Shown here in pieces: positions 42,132 through 50,560 of a stretch of 64,000 nt of DNA. Every line of letters starts with the position of its first letter. Within the stretch, counting starts at the first letter, position 1. The stretch is taken from assembly GCF_013385425.1 (NCBI RefSeq), contig NZ_JACAQA010000027.1, positions 62,001-126,000 of the forward strand, given 5' to 3'. The translations under genes were made by a program, and so were the position numbers. Source of the DNA: Pseudomonas gingeri. GTDB taxonomy: Bacteria; Pseudomonadota; Gammaproteobacteria; Pseudomonadales; Pseudomonadaceae. Under the pieces are notes generated by a model that saw nothing but the letters and a program-made list of their open reading frames with translations, ran no database searches and was not told where the DNA came from.

Positions 42132-42782
42132 GTGGAAGAATATCTTTTTTACGTGACGATATCATGCTTGACGATCGCCAGTCCGGGTCCTGGGGTGTTA
42201 CTGACATTAACAAACTCACTCACCTATGGATTGAAGAATGCTTTGCCTGGAATTCTTGGAGTAGCCCTCGGCATGGGGGGGATCTCCATCATTGCGGCAA
42301 GCAGTGTCGGAGCGATTATTTCCAGCTCCGCCTGGATGATGAACATCGTCAAATTACTGGGGGCTGCTTATCTGATCTACCTGGGATTGAAGCTGCTGCG
42401 ATCCAAGCCGAAACTTCAAAACACCCTCAATGATATAACACACTCTGAATCCCTTCCCAGTGTGACAGCCCGATTCAGGCAGGTTTTTTTCGTTTCGATG
42501 CTCAATCCCAAGCCAATTGTTTTTTTCATGGCTCTTTTTCCGCAATTCATAAAAGCAGACCAACCGTTCGCACCTCAATTCACCTTACTGGCATCCACAT
42601 TTTGCACACTGGTATTCTTGATTCACTTCGTCTATGGATATATCACCACCTCAGCCCGGCAAAAAATATCTCTTGGCAGAGGCTTTTTGATCATCAATAG
42701 AGTTGGCGGCATTGTGTTTATCTGCTTCTCAGCCGCACTGATTCTCTCCATAAACGTTAACTTAATAATCAACAGCGTGTAA
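42132..42782 (+). CDS. LysE family exporter linked to the HxG oxygenase
   Basis: A 216-residue exporter with six hydrophobic segments. LTIASPGPGVLLTLTNSLTYG (residues 12-32) is the LysE signature and SMLNPKPIVFFMALFPQF its second. It probably starts with GTG 42132, after TGGAGA. It follows the oxygenase by 45 bp, which include a weak GGGC-TTAA-GCTC stem plus T6 (42097-42114) that might attenuate transcription. Its job is probably to export the oxygenase product or a related amino acid. It shares the A/T-rich composition of the oxygenase gene. Confidence 0.88.
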   Translation: MEEYLFYVTISCLTIASPGPGVLLTLTNSLTYGLKNALPGILGVALGMGGISIIAASSVGAIISSSAWMMNIVKLLGAAYLIYLGLKLLRSKPKLQNTLNDITHSESLPSVTARFRQVFFVSMLNPKPIVFFMALFPQFIKADQPFAPQFTLLASTFCTLVFLIHFVYGYITTSARQKISLGRGFLIINRVGGIVFICFSAALILSINVNLIINSV

Positions 42783-43191
42783 AACACTCGGCCCTGCCCG
42801 CTCCGAAATATAAAATTCCGAACTCATCCAGGCGACTTTTTATTTCGCAACACAGGCAATTTCATCAGAAGAATACACGCTTTATAACGCCTGGTTACAG
42901 CAGCCACTGAGTGCCAGGTTTTTCTGTATCTTTCAGGCGGATGGTTGTACCACAAAAATCAGCAAACGACCGTTATGGGTAGACGCTGTTGAAAAATCGG
43001 ACTGTCAGCTTTCCTGAACTCAGGCCCAACCACCGCCTGTCCAGCCATTTTTTCAAGATATAACATCCAAAACCTGGACATTTTGATTATTTTTAGATAT
43101 TTTGCCACCCCCCAAGAGAGTCTGCTCAGAACAATAAGCAGCGCCGTATCGACGTATTTCTGACTTCTGCCACCCTGATTGGAGTGCTGTA
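42783..43191 (+). other. 409-bp spacer, A/T-rich
   Basis: No gene is supported. It contains CGCTGTTGAAAAATCGG at about 42987, which resembles the edges of some insertion sequences, but no transposase trace or matching partner was seen. The stretch around 43078-43110 is A/T-rich and probably holds the promoter of the symporter gene. Confidence 0.45.
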
Positions 43192-44523
43192 ATGTCAACA
43201 CCTTCATCCGCTGCAAACACAGGTTCACCGCTGATCTACTCGCTGACCTTCCAGTTATTCATTGGGTTGCTGCTTGGCACCTTCATAGGAATTATCTGGC
43301 CGCATTTCGCCGCACAGCTCAATCCGCTGGCCAGTGCTTTTGTCAAACTGATTAAAATGGTTGCAGGCCTAATCGTATTTCTTACCGTAGCCAGCGGGCT
43401 TTCTCAGATCAGGAAAGGCGCAGGTCTTGGGCGGCTGAGCGTCGTTACACTGATATATTTTGAGGTTATCAGCACCATAGCGCTGGTGTTGGGATTGCTG
43501 CTGGGTAACGTTTTTAAACCGGGTGCAGGTCTATCGATCCCGGCAGATGGTGCTACAACCGTGGCATCGTTTGCTCAAGCCGGCCAGGCGTTGTCTACAG
43601 TCGACTTTTTGCTTAATGTCATTCCCAAAACTGTGCTTGATGCGCTGGCGGGTGGAGCGATGTTGCAGATCCTGCTGGTCGCTCTGCTGTTTGGTTATGC
43701 ATTATTTGCACTGGGTGAACGTGCCGAACCCCTGGCAGAAAATCTCCGTTTGTGGACTGAAGTCAGCTTCAAGGTGGTCAGTGTTATTCTGCGTTTTGCA
43801 CCTATCGGTGTCTTTGCCGCGGTAGCATTTACGATAGGAAAGTTCGGACTTGCGGCACTAGTGCCACTGATCAAGATGATCGGTCTGGTGTATCTGGGGT
43901 GTACGTTGATGATTCTGCTGGTGTTCGCCAGTATTGCGCGGCTCACCGGATTCAGCCTGTGGAGGTTCATCAGGCTTATCCACAAGGAACTGATTATCGC
44001 CTTTACAACAACCTCATCGGAAGCGGCGCTACCGGGTTTAATGACCAAACTCCAGGAAGCGGGTTGCAGCAAGAACGTTACCGGATTTGTAGTGCCCGCC
44101 GGATATTCATTCAACCTGGACGGGTCATCCATTTATCTCACAGTGGCGGCTCTGTTCATTGCTCAGGCAGCTGGACTTGATCTGGGCTGGTCTGAGCAGT
44201 TGTCGTTATTGTTGGTATTTCTGCTGACCTCCAAGGGGGTTGCTGGCGTGAGCGGAGGAGCCTTCGTAACACTGGCCGCTTCCCTAACGATGTTCCCAGA
44301 CATCCCATTAGCTGGCCTTGCCCTGATTCTGGGTGTCGACCGCTTGATGGACACTATGCGCACACTCACCAACGTTCTAGGTAACGGGGTCGCGACCATG
44401 GCTATCGCCCGATGGATGGGGCAACGCAACGGCGATGACCAGGCGCACGCCGCGCGGACAGAGTCAGATCTAATGTTTCAGCCGACGTCAGATTCCATCC
44501 CAACGTCCAATCCGGTCGCCTGA
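43192..44523 (+). CDS. Dicarboxylate/amino acid:cation symporter (DAACS)
   Basis: A 443-residue transporter of the DctA/GltP family with eight membrane helices and two re-entrant loops. Hallmarks present are TTTSSEAALP (HP1 serine-rich), VPAGYSFNLDGSSIY (TM7), SKGVAGVSGGAF (HP2) and DRLMDTMRTLTNVLGNG (TM8, binding the substrate carboxylate). It imports a C4-dicarboxylate or acidic amino acid. In this context, 3-hydroxyaspartate is a likely substrate (inference). It is first in a set with a YheO-like regulator, RidA and a 3-hydroxyaspartate lyase-like enzyme. Confidence 0.93.
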   Translation: MSTPSSAANTGSPLIYSLTFQLFIGLLLGTFIGIIWPHFAAQLNPLASAFVKLIKMVAGLIVFLTVASGLSQIRKGAGLGRLSVVTLIYFEVISTIALVLGLLLGNVFKPGAGLSIPADGATTVASFAQAGQALSTVDFLLNVIPKTVLDALAGGAMLQILLVALLFGYALFALGERAEPLAENLRLWTEVSFKVVSVILRFAPIGVFAAVAFTIGKFGLAALVPLIKMIGLVYLGCTLMILLVFASIARLTGFSLWRFIRLIHKELIIAFTTTSSEAALPGLMTKLQEAGCSKNVTGFVVPAGYSFNLDGSSIYLTVAALFIAQAAGLDLGWSEQLSLLLVFLLTSKGVAGVSGGAFVTLAASLTMFPDIPLAGLALILGVDRLMDTMRTLTNVLGNGVATMAIARWMGQRNGDDQAHAARTESDLMFQPTSDSIPTSNPVA

Positions 44524-44569
44524 ATAGTTATCTGAACCTATCCATTCATCACCGGCATGAGCTTGCACC

Positions 44570-45196
44570 ATGAGCGCAAAAAACGACGAGTCCACCAATA
44601 TCCTCAAGCAACTGGGGCAGATTGCACAGGGGCTGGGTGAAACATTCGCGCCTTTTTGCGAAGTGGTGGTACATGACCTGCAAGACCCCAGTCACGCCAT
44701 TCATACGATTCACAACAACCTTTCGGGGCGCCAGGTAGGCGATCCGGCAACCGAGCTCGGCCTGGCTCGCATTGCTGATGCGCATTATCCGCAAGTGATC
44801 GCCAACTATGCCAACCGCTTTCCTGATGGTCGGCAGGCCAAGAGCACCTCAATAGGGATCAAGGACTCGAACGGCCGGTATGTCGCGGCACTGTGCATGA
44901 ACCTAGACTTGAGTCTGTTCCAGAGCATGCAAAGCGCGATGGGGCAATTCACCAACGTGGTCAAGAATGGTGTTACGGAAAACCTGGACACCAGCAATGC
45001 TGACGCCATTCGCCAGCGTATCGACGAGTTCGCCGCGCGTCAGGCTACGACACCACGCGCACTGAAGGCCGAAGACAAACGTTTGTTGCTTCGCGAACTG
45101 AAGGGCACCGGTTATCTGGAAGTACGCAAGTCAATGGAGGTCATCGCCCAGCATTTGGGCGTGTCCCGCGCGGCTGCCTATAGCTACGTGAAATAA
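44570..45196 (+). CDS. YheO/DauR-family transcriptional regulator
   Basis: A 208-residue regulator. An N-terminal PAS-like YheO domain (CEVVVHDLQDPSHAIHTIHN, then DSNGRYVAALCMNLDLS) is followed by a C-terminal HTH of the DUF2087/YheO type (LGVSRAAAYSYVK). P. aeruginosa DauR, a related regulator, controls D-arginine catabolism. It is likely to control the transporter/RidA/lyase set it is embedded in. It follows the symporter by 46 bp. Confidence 0.9.
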   Translation: MSAKNDESTNILKQLGQIAQGLGETFAPFCEVVVHDLQDPSHAIHTIHNNLSGRQVGDPATELGLARIADAHYPQVIANYANRFPDGRQAKSTSIGIKDSNGRYVAALCMNLDLSLFQSMQSAMGQFTNVVKNGVTENLDTSNADAIRQRIDEFAARQATTPRALKAEDKRLLLRELKGTGYLEVRKSMEVIAQHLGVSRAAAYSYVK

Positions 45197-45284
45197 CCCT
45201 GGCCGGTCTCGTACCGACAGTAGGCCAGAAATTTTTTGCCCAAGTGAGGGGCTGGTTCTCCTCGACCTGAATAAAGGTATCGCC

Positions 45285-45683
45285 ATGCTTAATCCCGCTA
45301 TCCAATGCGCTAATAGCAGCTCCATCCGCCCTCCTGCGGGGCACTATTCTCATGTTTGTATCGCCGGTGGATTTGTGATTATTTCTGGTCAATTACCTAT
45401 CAACTCCGCGGGACAGGCATTGGCAGACCAGAGTTTCGAGGAACAAACTTGGCAGGTCCTGAGCAATCTTGAACATTGTCTAGTCCGGGCAGGCATCGAC
45501 AAATACAGCCTAGTGCAGGTACGCGTCTATGTTACCGATATTGATCAATGGCCAGCTTTCAATCGGCTCTACGAGCAATGGTTAGGTGATCACCGTCCCG
45601 CACGATCCGTTGCGGGAGTGGCTCAATTGCATTTTGGTTCAGCCGTAGAGGTGGAAGCCATGGCACTTGCGGCGACTGCATAA
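45285..45683 (+). CDS. RidA family enamine/imine deaminase
   Basis: A 132-residue YjgF/YER057c/RidA protein. The substrate-binding Arg (R107 in HRPARSVAGV) and the C-terminal VEVEAMA strand (E122, E124) are in place. RidA proteins hydrolyse reactive 2-aminoacrylate-type enamines formed by PLP dehydratases. It lies immediately before such a dehydratase, which fits removal of its enamine intermediate. The GHYSHVCIAGGFVIISGQLP segment is typical of the family. ATG 45285 has AAAGGT upstream. Confidence 0.93.
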   Translation: MLNPAIQCANSSSIRPPAGHYSHVCIAGGFVIISGQLPINSAGQALADQSFEEQTWQVLSNLEHCLVRAGIDKYSLVQVRVYVTDIDQWPAFNRLYEQWLGDHRPARSVAGVAQLHFGSAVEVEAMALAATA

Positions 45684-45737
45684 GCGTATTAATTGCACAC
45701 ACGTCTAAAAACTCTCATATCAAAAAGCGAGGCCCCC

Positions 45738-46709
45738 ATGACCACGACGCAGCTGATGCTCTCTACCTATCAAGACGTCCTTGACGCCGCCGAACGTATC
45801 CAGGGCCACGCTCATCGCACTCCGGTGCTGACCTCACGTACGCTGAACGGACAACTGGGTGCAGAGGTTTTTTTCAAATGCGAGAACTATCAGCGCATGG
45901 GCGCATTCAAGTTCCGCGGCGCGTTCAATGCAGTAGCTCGCTTCAACGAGCGCCAACGCAAGGCCGGGGTCGTGGCATTTTCTTCCGGTAACCACGCCCA
46001 AGGCATCGCATTGTCTGCACGTATCCTGGGTATTCCCGCGACCATCGTGATGCCCCATGACGCTCCGGCCTCGAAAATGGCAGCGACACGCGAATACGGA
46101 GCCAGTGTGGTGCTCTATGATCGTTACAGCGAGGACCGCGAAGCCATTGGTCGAAACCTGGCTGAGGAGCATGGCTACACCTTGATCCCATCCTATGACC
46201 ACCCGGATGTCATCGCTGGGCAAGGGACGGCGACCCTGGAGTTATTGCAAGAAACCGGCCCGCTGGACGCGCTATTCGTCTGTCTCGGTGGCGGTGGACT
46301 GTTGGCGGGAGCTGCCTTGGCAACCCGCGCACTGTCACCTGACTGTAAACTTTACGGTGTCGAGCCGCAGACGGGGAATGACGGTCAACAGTCGTTTCGC
46401 AGGGGCGAAATTGTACATATCGACACACCGGACACCTTGGCAGACGGAGCCCAGACTCAGCATCTGGGGCACTATACATTCCCAATCATTCGCCGCGACG
46501 TTGATGACATCCTGACTGTCACGGATGCCCAGTTGATCGAGGGTATGCGTTTTTTTGCCGAGCGCATGAAGATGGTCGTGGAGCCGACCGGATGCTTGGG
46601 GTTGGCCGCTGTACGTGAAATGGGCAAGGCGCTGGAAGGTAAACGTGTCGGTGTGATCGTGAGCGGAGGCAATATTGACCTGGATCGGTACGCCCGGTTG
46701 CTGGCGTAG
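45738..46709 (+). CDS. Threo-3-hydroxyaspartate ammonia-lyase-like PLP enzyme
   Basis: A 323-residue fold-type II PLP enzyme of the serine/threonine dehydratase family. The PLP lysine is K58 in MGAFKFRGAFNA, the phosphate/carboxylate loop is SSGNHAQG and the glycine-rich loop is GGGGLLAG. Full-length similarity is closest to threo-3-hydroxy-L-aspartate dehydratases/serine racemase-like enzymes rather than to IlvA, since it lacks the regulatory domain. It would yield oxaloacetate and ammonia from hydroxyaspartate; serine or threonine dehydratase activity remains possible. ATG 45738 is used (GAGG upstream). It is last in the set. Confidence 0.88.
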   Translation: MTTTQLMLSTYQDVLDAAERIQGHAHRTPVLTSRTLNGQLGAEVFFKCENYQRMGAFKFRGAFNAVARFNERQRKAGVVAFSSGNHAQGIALSARILGIPATIVMPHDAPASKMAATREYGASVVLYDRYSEDREAIGRNLAEEHGYTLIPSYDHPDVIAGQGTATLELLQETGPLDALFVCLGGGGLLAGAALATRALSPDCKLYGVEPQTGNDGQQSFRRGEIVHIDTPDTLADGAQTQHLGHYTFPIIRRDVDDILTVTDAQLIEGMRFFAERMKMVVEPTGCLGLAAVREMGKALEGKRVGVIVSGGNIDLDRYARLLA

Positions 46710-46843
46710 CCTTTAACGCTGACGTTGCGAGTCGGTTGCGCCGGTAAGCCGCTCGCGCATTGACTGGCAAGGCTCTGGAAGGGGCGGAACAGAGGGATGA
46801 CAGGGTTCAAGCAGTGCCGTTTGCACGGCACCGCTCTTCAACT

Positions 46844-47575
46844 TCAGGCGCGGGTGGAGAACCCGGGCAGATTCAGCTTGCGCTCGGCCAACCAGCCAAA
46901 CGTCAGGCCTACGGTGGTCCAGAGCACCAGCTGGATGCCCAGGGAGGCCACGCGGAACTTCCACAGCAGGACCGCCGAGAAAGCCTGCGGCACTTCATTG
47001 ATGGTCGGGAACAGAGCACCGGCAACCGCCATGATCAGAATGTACAACCCCACCGCCAGGATCGAGCCGCTCCAGATGCCGAGGGCCGGGATCAGCTTAC
47101 GCGCGGCATTGATCGCAATCACCGCCGCAATCACCGACACCAGCAACATCAGGAAGAACAGCTTGGTGCGCTGCGCGATGGTTTCCGGATCGCCAATTGA
47201 CGGCGGATTGGACGGGTATTTCAGCCCGGGCACCAGAATCAGCGTGACGAAGGCCGCCAGCGCCAGTAGCGCAGCCAGGCCACGCGGGCCGATCTTGCCG
47301 ACACGCCCAAGGGAGTAGGCAAACACCAGGGCGAAGATCCCGCCCAGGGAAACGCTGTACACCACCACACCGGTGAACAAACCGAACGTGCTCTGCACCT
47401 CGCGGCTCACCAGCTCCTCTTCTTCCGGAGCATCACCGTGCATGTGCGCCATGTGTTCTTCGAAGGCAATCGCCTTGTCGATTTGCGGCTCACCAAACAC
47501 TTTGGCAAAGCCAAAGGCAAGAATGCCGGCGAGCAAGCCCACCAGCATACCGCGAATCAATAATTGACCGGTCAT
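46844..47575 (-). CDS. cbtA: CbtA family cobalt transporter subunit
   Basis: A 243-residue integral membrane protein with about five or six hydrophobic segments. It starts MTGQLLIRGMLVGLLAGILAF and has HMAHMHGDAPEEEE, a His/acid-rich metal-binding loop between the first two helices. These are typical of CbtA, part of a cobalt uptake system found next to cobalamin genes. The start follows cbtB by 15 bp, and the pair lies behind a cobalamin riboswitch. Confidence 0.92.
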   Translation of the reverse strand: MTGQLLIRGMLVGLLAGILAFGFAKVFGEPQIDKAIAFEEHMAHMHGDAPEEEELVSREVQSTFGLFTGVVVYSVSLGGIFALVFAYSLGRVGKIGPRGLAALLALAAFVTLILVPGLKYPSNPPSIGDPETIAQRTKLFFLMLLVSVIAAVIAINAARKLIPALGIWSGSILAVGLYILIMAVAGALFPTINEVPQAFSAVLLWKFRVASLGIQLVLWTTVGLTFGWLAERKLNLPGFSTRA

Positions 47576-47590
47576 GTCATGTTCCTTGAA

Positions 47591-47803
47591 TCAGTGGCAG
47601 GGGAAACCAAGCAGGTGGCGTCCGTCGTGCACGAATTCGTGGACATACATACCCTTGAACAAAGCCGTCGCGCCCTGCTCCGCACCGACGAAATAAATCG
47701 CCAGCATCAACAGCAGGCCGCCAAAAATGGCCCAGGGAAGGATTTCGCCCAACGGAATGGTGGGCAGGGAAACATCGGTCTGCGTAGCAGCGTTATAAGC
47801 CAT
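47591..47803 (-). CDS. cbtB: CbtB family cobalt transporter subunit
   Basis: A 70-residue single-pass membrane protein. One helix (ILPWAIFGGLLLMLAIYFVG) is followed by YVHEFVHDGRHLLGFPCH, whose C-terminal His-rich, metal-binding pattern is diagnostic of CbtB. ATG 47803 has GGAGGTT upstream. It is transcribed from the riboswitch leader. Confidence 0.92.
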   Translation of the reverse strand: MAYNAATQTDVSLPTIPLGEILPWAIFGGLLLMLAIYFVGAEQGATALFKGMYVHEFVHDGRHLLGFPCH

Positions 47804-47839
47804 ATGAACCTCCAGGGAAGACGCGTCCCAGTACGGATT

Positions 47840-47965
47840 ACGGATTGGAGAAACAGGGTCTGGCTTACGCCTGATAAACAGACGAATACAGTGGCGCGAC
47901 CGCGCCGGATTTCAACCGGCTTCCTGTTTCTGAACGAGTTGTAAAACGCTCTAGTGAAAAAGCGA
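47840..47965 (-). promoter_or_regulatory. Cobalamin riboswitch upstream of cbtBA
   Basis: Read on the minus strand, the leader contains GGAAGCCGGTTGAAATCC, then GGCGCGGTCGCGCCACTGT. These are the conserved cobalamin-element core (GGAA..CCGGT..AATCCGG..GC..C..GCCACTG). An AAGCCAGACCC segment follows. It ends before the cbtB RBS and probably turns cbtBA off when adenosylcobalamin is plentiful. Boundaries are approximate. Confidence 0.85.
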
Positions 47966-48007
47966 TAGAACCCCGGCAGTGTACGCACTCCGGCTGACAG
48001 CAGCCAT

Positions 48008-48039
48008 AAAAAAGCCGGAGCACGCTGACAGACTCCGGC
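48008..48039 (-). terminator. Intrinsic terminator of metE
   Basis: GCCGGAG/CTCCGGC stem (48014-48020, 48033-48039) with a T6 tract on the minus strand, 29 bases after the metE stop. Confidence 0.9.
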
Positions 48040-48067
48040 AGGTACTTCAGGCGCAGGGCTTAGCGCA

Positions 48068-50356
48068 TTACGCCAATTCTGCACGCAGTTGGCGGGCGGC
48101 GCTGACCATATGCACCAGGGCAGCCTCGGTTTCCGGCCAGCCGCGGGTTTTCAGACCGCAATCCGGGTTGACCCACAGACGCTCGGCGGGAATACGCTGG
48201 GCGGCCTTGCGCAGCAGGTTGGCCATTTCCGAAGCATCCGGAACCCGTGGCGAGTGGATGTCGTAGACGCCCGGCCCGATTTCATTCGGGTAAGCGAAGG
48301 CTTCGAACGCCTCCAACAGTTCCATGTCCGAACGCGAGGTTTCAATAGTGATGACGTCGGCATCCATGGCCGCAATGGACTCGATCACATCGTTGAACTC
48401 GCTGTAGCACATGTGGGTATGGATCTGGGTTTCGTCACGCACACCGGACGCGCACAGACGGAAGACCTCGGTGGCCCAGTCCAGGTAGTGCTGCCATTGC
48501 GCCCGGCGCAGCGGCAGACCTTCACGGAACGCCGCTTCGTCGATCTGCACGATCTTGATGCCAGCGCTTTCCAGGTCCACCACTTCGTCACGAATGGCCA
48601 GGGCCAGTTGACGGGCCTGCACTTCACGGGACACGTCCTCACGGGGGAAGGACCACATCAGCATGGTCACGGGACCGGTCAGCATGCCCTTCATCACCTT
48701 GTCGGTAAGGCCCTGGGCGTAGCGGATCCACTCCACGGTCATGGCTTTCGGACGGCTCAGATCGCCGAAGATCACCGCGGGTTTCACGCAACGGGAACCG
48801 TAGCTCTGGACCCAGCCAAAGCGGCTGAAGACATAACCCTCGAGTTGCTCGGCGAAGTACTCGACCATGTCGTTACGCTCGGCTTCACCGTGCACCAACA
48901 CGTCCAGGCCCAGGCGCTCCTGGAACTCGACAGCGTGGCGAATCTCGCTCTGCATAGCTTCGGTGTATTCGGCTTCGCTCAACTTGCCTTGCTTGAACGA
49001 CTGACGCGCCAGGCGGATGGCCGCCGTTTGCGGGAACGAACCGATGGTCGTGGTCGGGAACAGCGGCAGATTCAGGCCGGCGCGCTGCTTCTCGATACGG
49101 GTAGCGAACACCGAGTGACGCTGGCTGTCCTTGACGGTGATCGCGGCAACACGAGCTTGCACAGCCGGTTTGTGGATGCGCGGCGAGGCGGCACGGCTGG
49201 CTTGAACCGCACGGCTCCTGGCCAGTGCTTGCAGGACTGGAGCCGCTTCGGGTTCGTTGATGCCACGGGCCAGAATCGCCACTTCTTCACACTTCTGCAC
49301 GGCAAAGGCCAGCCAGCTCTTCAGTTCGGCGTCCAGCTTGTCTTCACGGCCCAGGTCGACCGGACTGTGCAGCAACGAACAGGAAGGCGCGACCCACAGG
49401 CGATCGCCCAGGCGCTCATTGGCATGTTGCAAGACCGCCAGGGCTTTTTCCAGGTCGCAACCCCAGACGTTACGGCCGTTGACCAGGCCCAGCGACAGTA
49501 CCTTGTAAGCAGGCAGGCGATCGAGGATGGTCGGGTATTGCTCAGGGGCACGAACCAGGTCGATGTGCAGGCCGTCGACCGGCAGATTGGCCGCCAGGCC
49601 GAGGTTCTCTTCCAGGCCACCGAAGTAGGTGGCAACCAGCTTCTTCAGTGGATCGCGCTGAATCAGGTTATAGGCCCGCTCAAAGGCGTTTTTCCATTCC
49701 TGCGGCAGGTCCAGGACCAGGATCGGCTCGTCGATCTGCACCCACTCGACGCCTTGGGCCGCCAGGCGCTGGAAGATCTGACCGTACAGCGGCAACAGGC
49801 GATCGAGCAGATCGAGCTTGTCGAAATCGCCACCTTTGGCCTTGCCCAGCCACAGGTAGGTCAGCGGACCGATCACCACCGGCTTGACGTTGTGACCCAG
49901 TGCCAGTGCCTCTTCGACCTCTTCAAACAGTTGGTCCCAGCCAAGCTGGAACTGCTGGTCGGCGCTGAACTCCGGCACCAGGTAGTGGTAGTTGGTGTCA
50001 AACCACTTGGTCATTTCCTGGGCATGGGCACCGCCGCAGCAGCTGTCGCTGACGCCACGGGCCATGCCGAACAGGGTTTGCAGGGAGATCTTGCCGTCGT
50101 GCGGACGGAAACGCTCCGGGATCACACCGAACATCAGCGAATGGGTCAGCACCTGGTCGTACCAGGCGAAGTCGCCGACCGGCAGCAGCTCGACGCCGGC
50201 TTTCTTCTGCAGGTCCCAGTGGGCCTTGCGCAGCTCGCTGCCCACGGCACGCAGACCCGCTTCGTTCAGTTCGCCTTTCCAGAAGGCTTCTTGAGCTTTC
50301 TTCAGCTCGCGGTCGCGGCCAATGCGCGGAAATCCTAGAGAATGGGCCAGTGCCAT
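48068..50356 (-). CDS. metE: Cobalamin-independent methionine synthase
   Basis: A 762-residue 5-methyltetrahydropteroyltriglutamate-homocysteine methyltransferase. It has the N-terminal domain (LGFPRIGRDRELKKAQEAFW) and the C-terminal zinc domain, with HMCYSEFND and NPDCGLKTRGW (Cys near 733) holding the catalytic zinc. It makes methionine without B12. ATG 50356 (MALAHSLGF) is the usual start; the frame extends five codons further upstream. The length matches E. coli MetE (753). The spacer upstream has a long dyad (50428-50472) but no cobalamin element, although the B12-controlled cbtBA genes lie next door. Confidence 0.97.
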   Translation of the reverse strand: MALAHSLGFPRIGRDRELKKAQEAFWKGELNEAGLRAVGSELRKAHWDLQKKAGVELLPVGDFAWYDQVLTHSLMFGVIPERFRPHDGKISLQTLFGMARGVSDSCCGGAHAQEMTKWFDTNYHYLVPEFSADQQFQLGWDQLFEEVEEALALGHNVKPVVIGPLTYLWLGKAKGGDFDKLDLLDRLLPLYGQIFQRLAAQGVEWVQIDEPILVLDLPQEWKNAFERAYNLIQRDPLKKLVATYFGGLEENLGLAANLPVDGLHIDLVRAPEQYPTILDRLPAYKVLSLGLVNGRNVWGCDLEKALAVLQHANERLGDRLWVAPSCSLLHSPVDLGREDKLDAELKSWLAFAVQKCEEVAILARGINEPEAAPVLQALARSRAVQASRAASPRIHKPAVQARVAAITVKDSQRHSVFATRIEKQRAGLNLPLFPTTTIGSFPQTAAIRLARQSFKQGKLSEAEYTEAMQSEIRHAVEFQERLGLDVLVHGEAERNDMVEYFAEQLEGYVFSRFGWVQSYGSRCVKPAVIFGDLSRPKAMTVEWIRYAQGLTDKVMKGMLTGPVTMLMWSFPREDVSREVQARQLALAIRDEVVDLESAGIKIVQIDEAAFREGLPLRRAQWQHYLDWATEVFRLCASGVRDETQIHTHMCYSEFNDVIESIAAMDADVITIETSRSDMELLEAFEAFAYPNEIGPGVYDIHSPRVPDASEMANLLRKAAQRIPAERLWVNPDCGLKTRGWPETEAALVHMVSAARQLRAELA

Positions 50357-50427
50357 GACAAAAAACTCCAATATGTTTGATGGGAGCCATTGTCGACATT
50401 CAGCACATACTGAGACAAACTCATTTT

Positions 50428-50472
50428 AATATTGATGATCACAAGTTTCACTCATGATCATAAATCAATATT
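50428..50472. promoter_or_regulatory. Long dyad in the metE/dienelactone hydrolase spacer
   Basis: AATATTGAT (50428-50436) and ATCAATATT (50464-50472) form a perfect inverted repeat, with TGATCA near each inner edge and TGAGTGAAACT between. This is a probable regulator site (MetR-like TGAA...TTCA half sites are only partly present) between the divergent metE and the dienelactone hydrolase gene. Confidence 0.5.
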
Positions 50473-50560
50473 ACCCATATGAAAGCCGCTCAAGCCCGAA
50501 TACCCGCCTTTAGGTTCTACACTGGGCCGTAACCCGGACCACTCGAAAGGTAGCGCCCAG

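Noticed and set aside
42959..43228. An 89-codon minus-strand frame in the spacer before the symporter, with a TGTTGAAAAA stretch like an insertion-sequence edge
   Set aside because: No transposase similarity, no paired terminal repeat and no target duplication were seen.
48089..50338. A 749-codon plus-strand open frame opposite metE
   Set aside because: It is the shadow of metE, with a His/Gln/Arg-rich translation and no family similarity.
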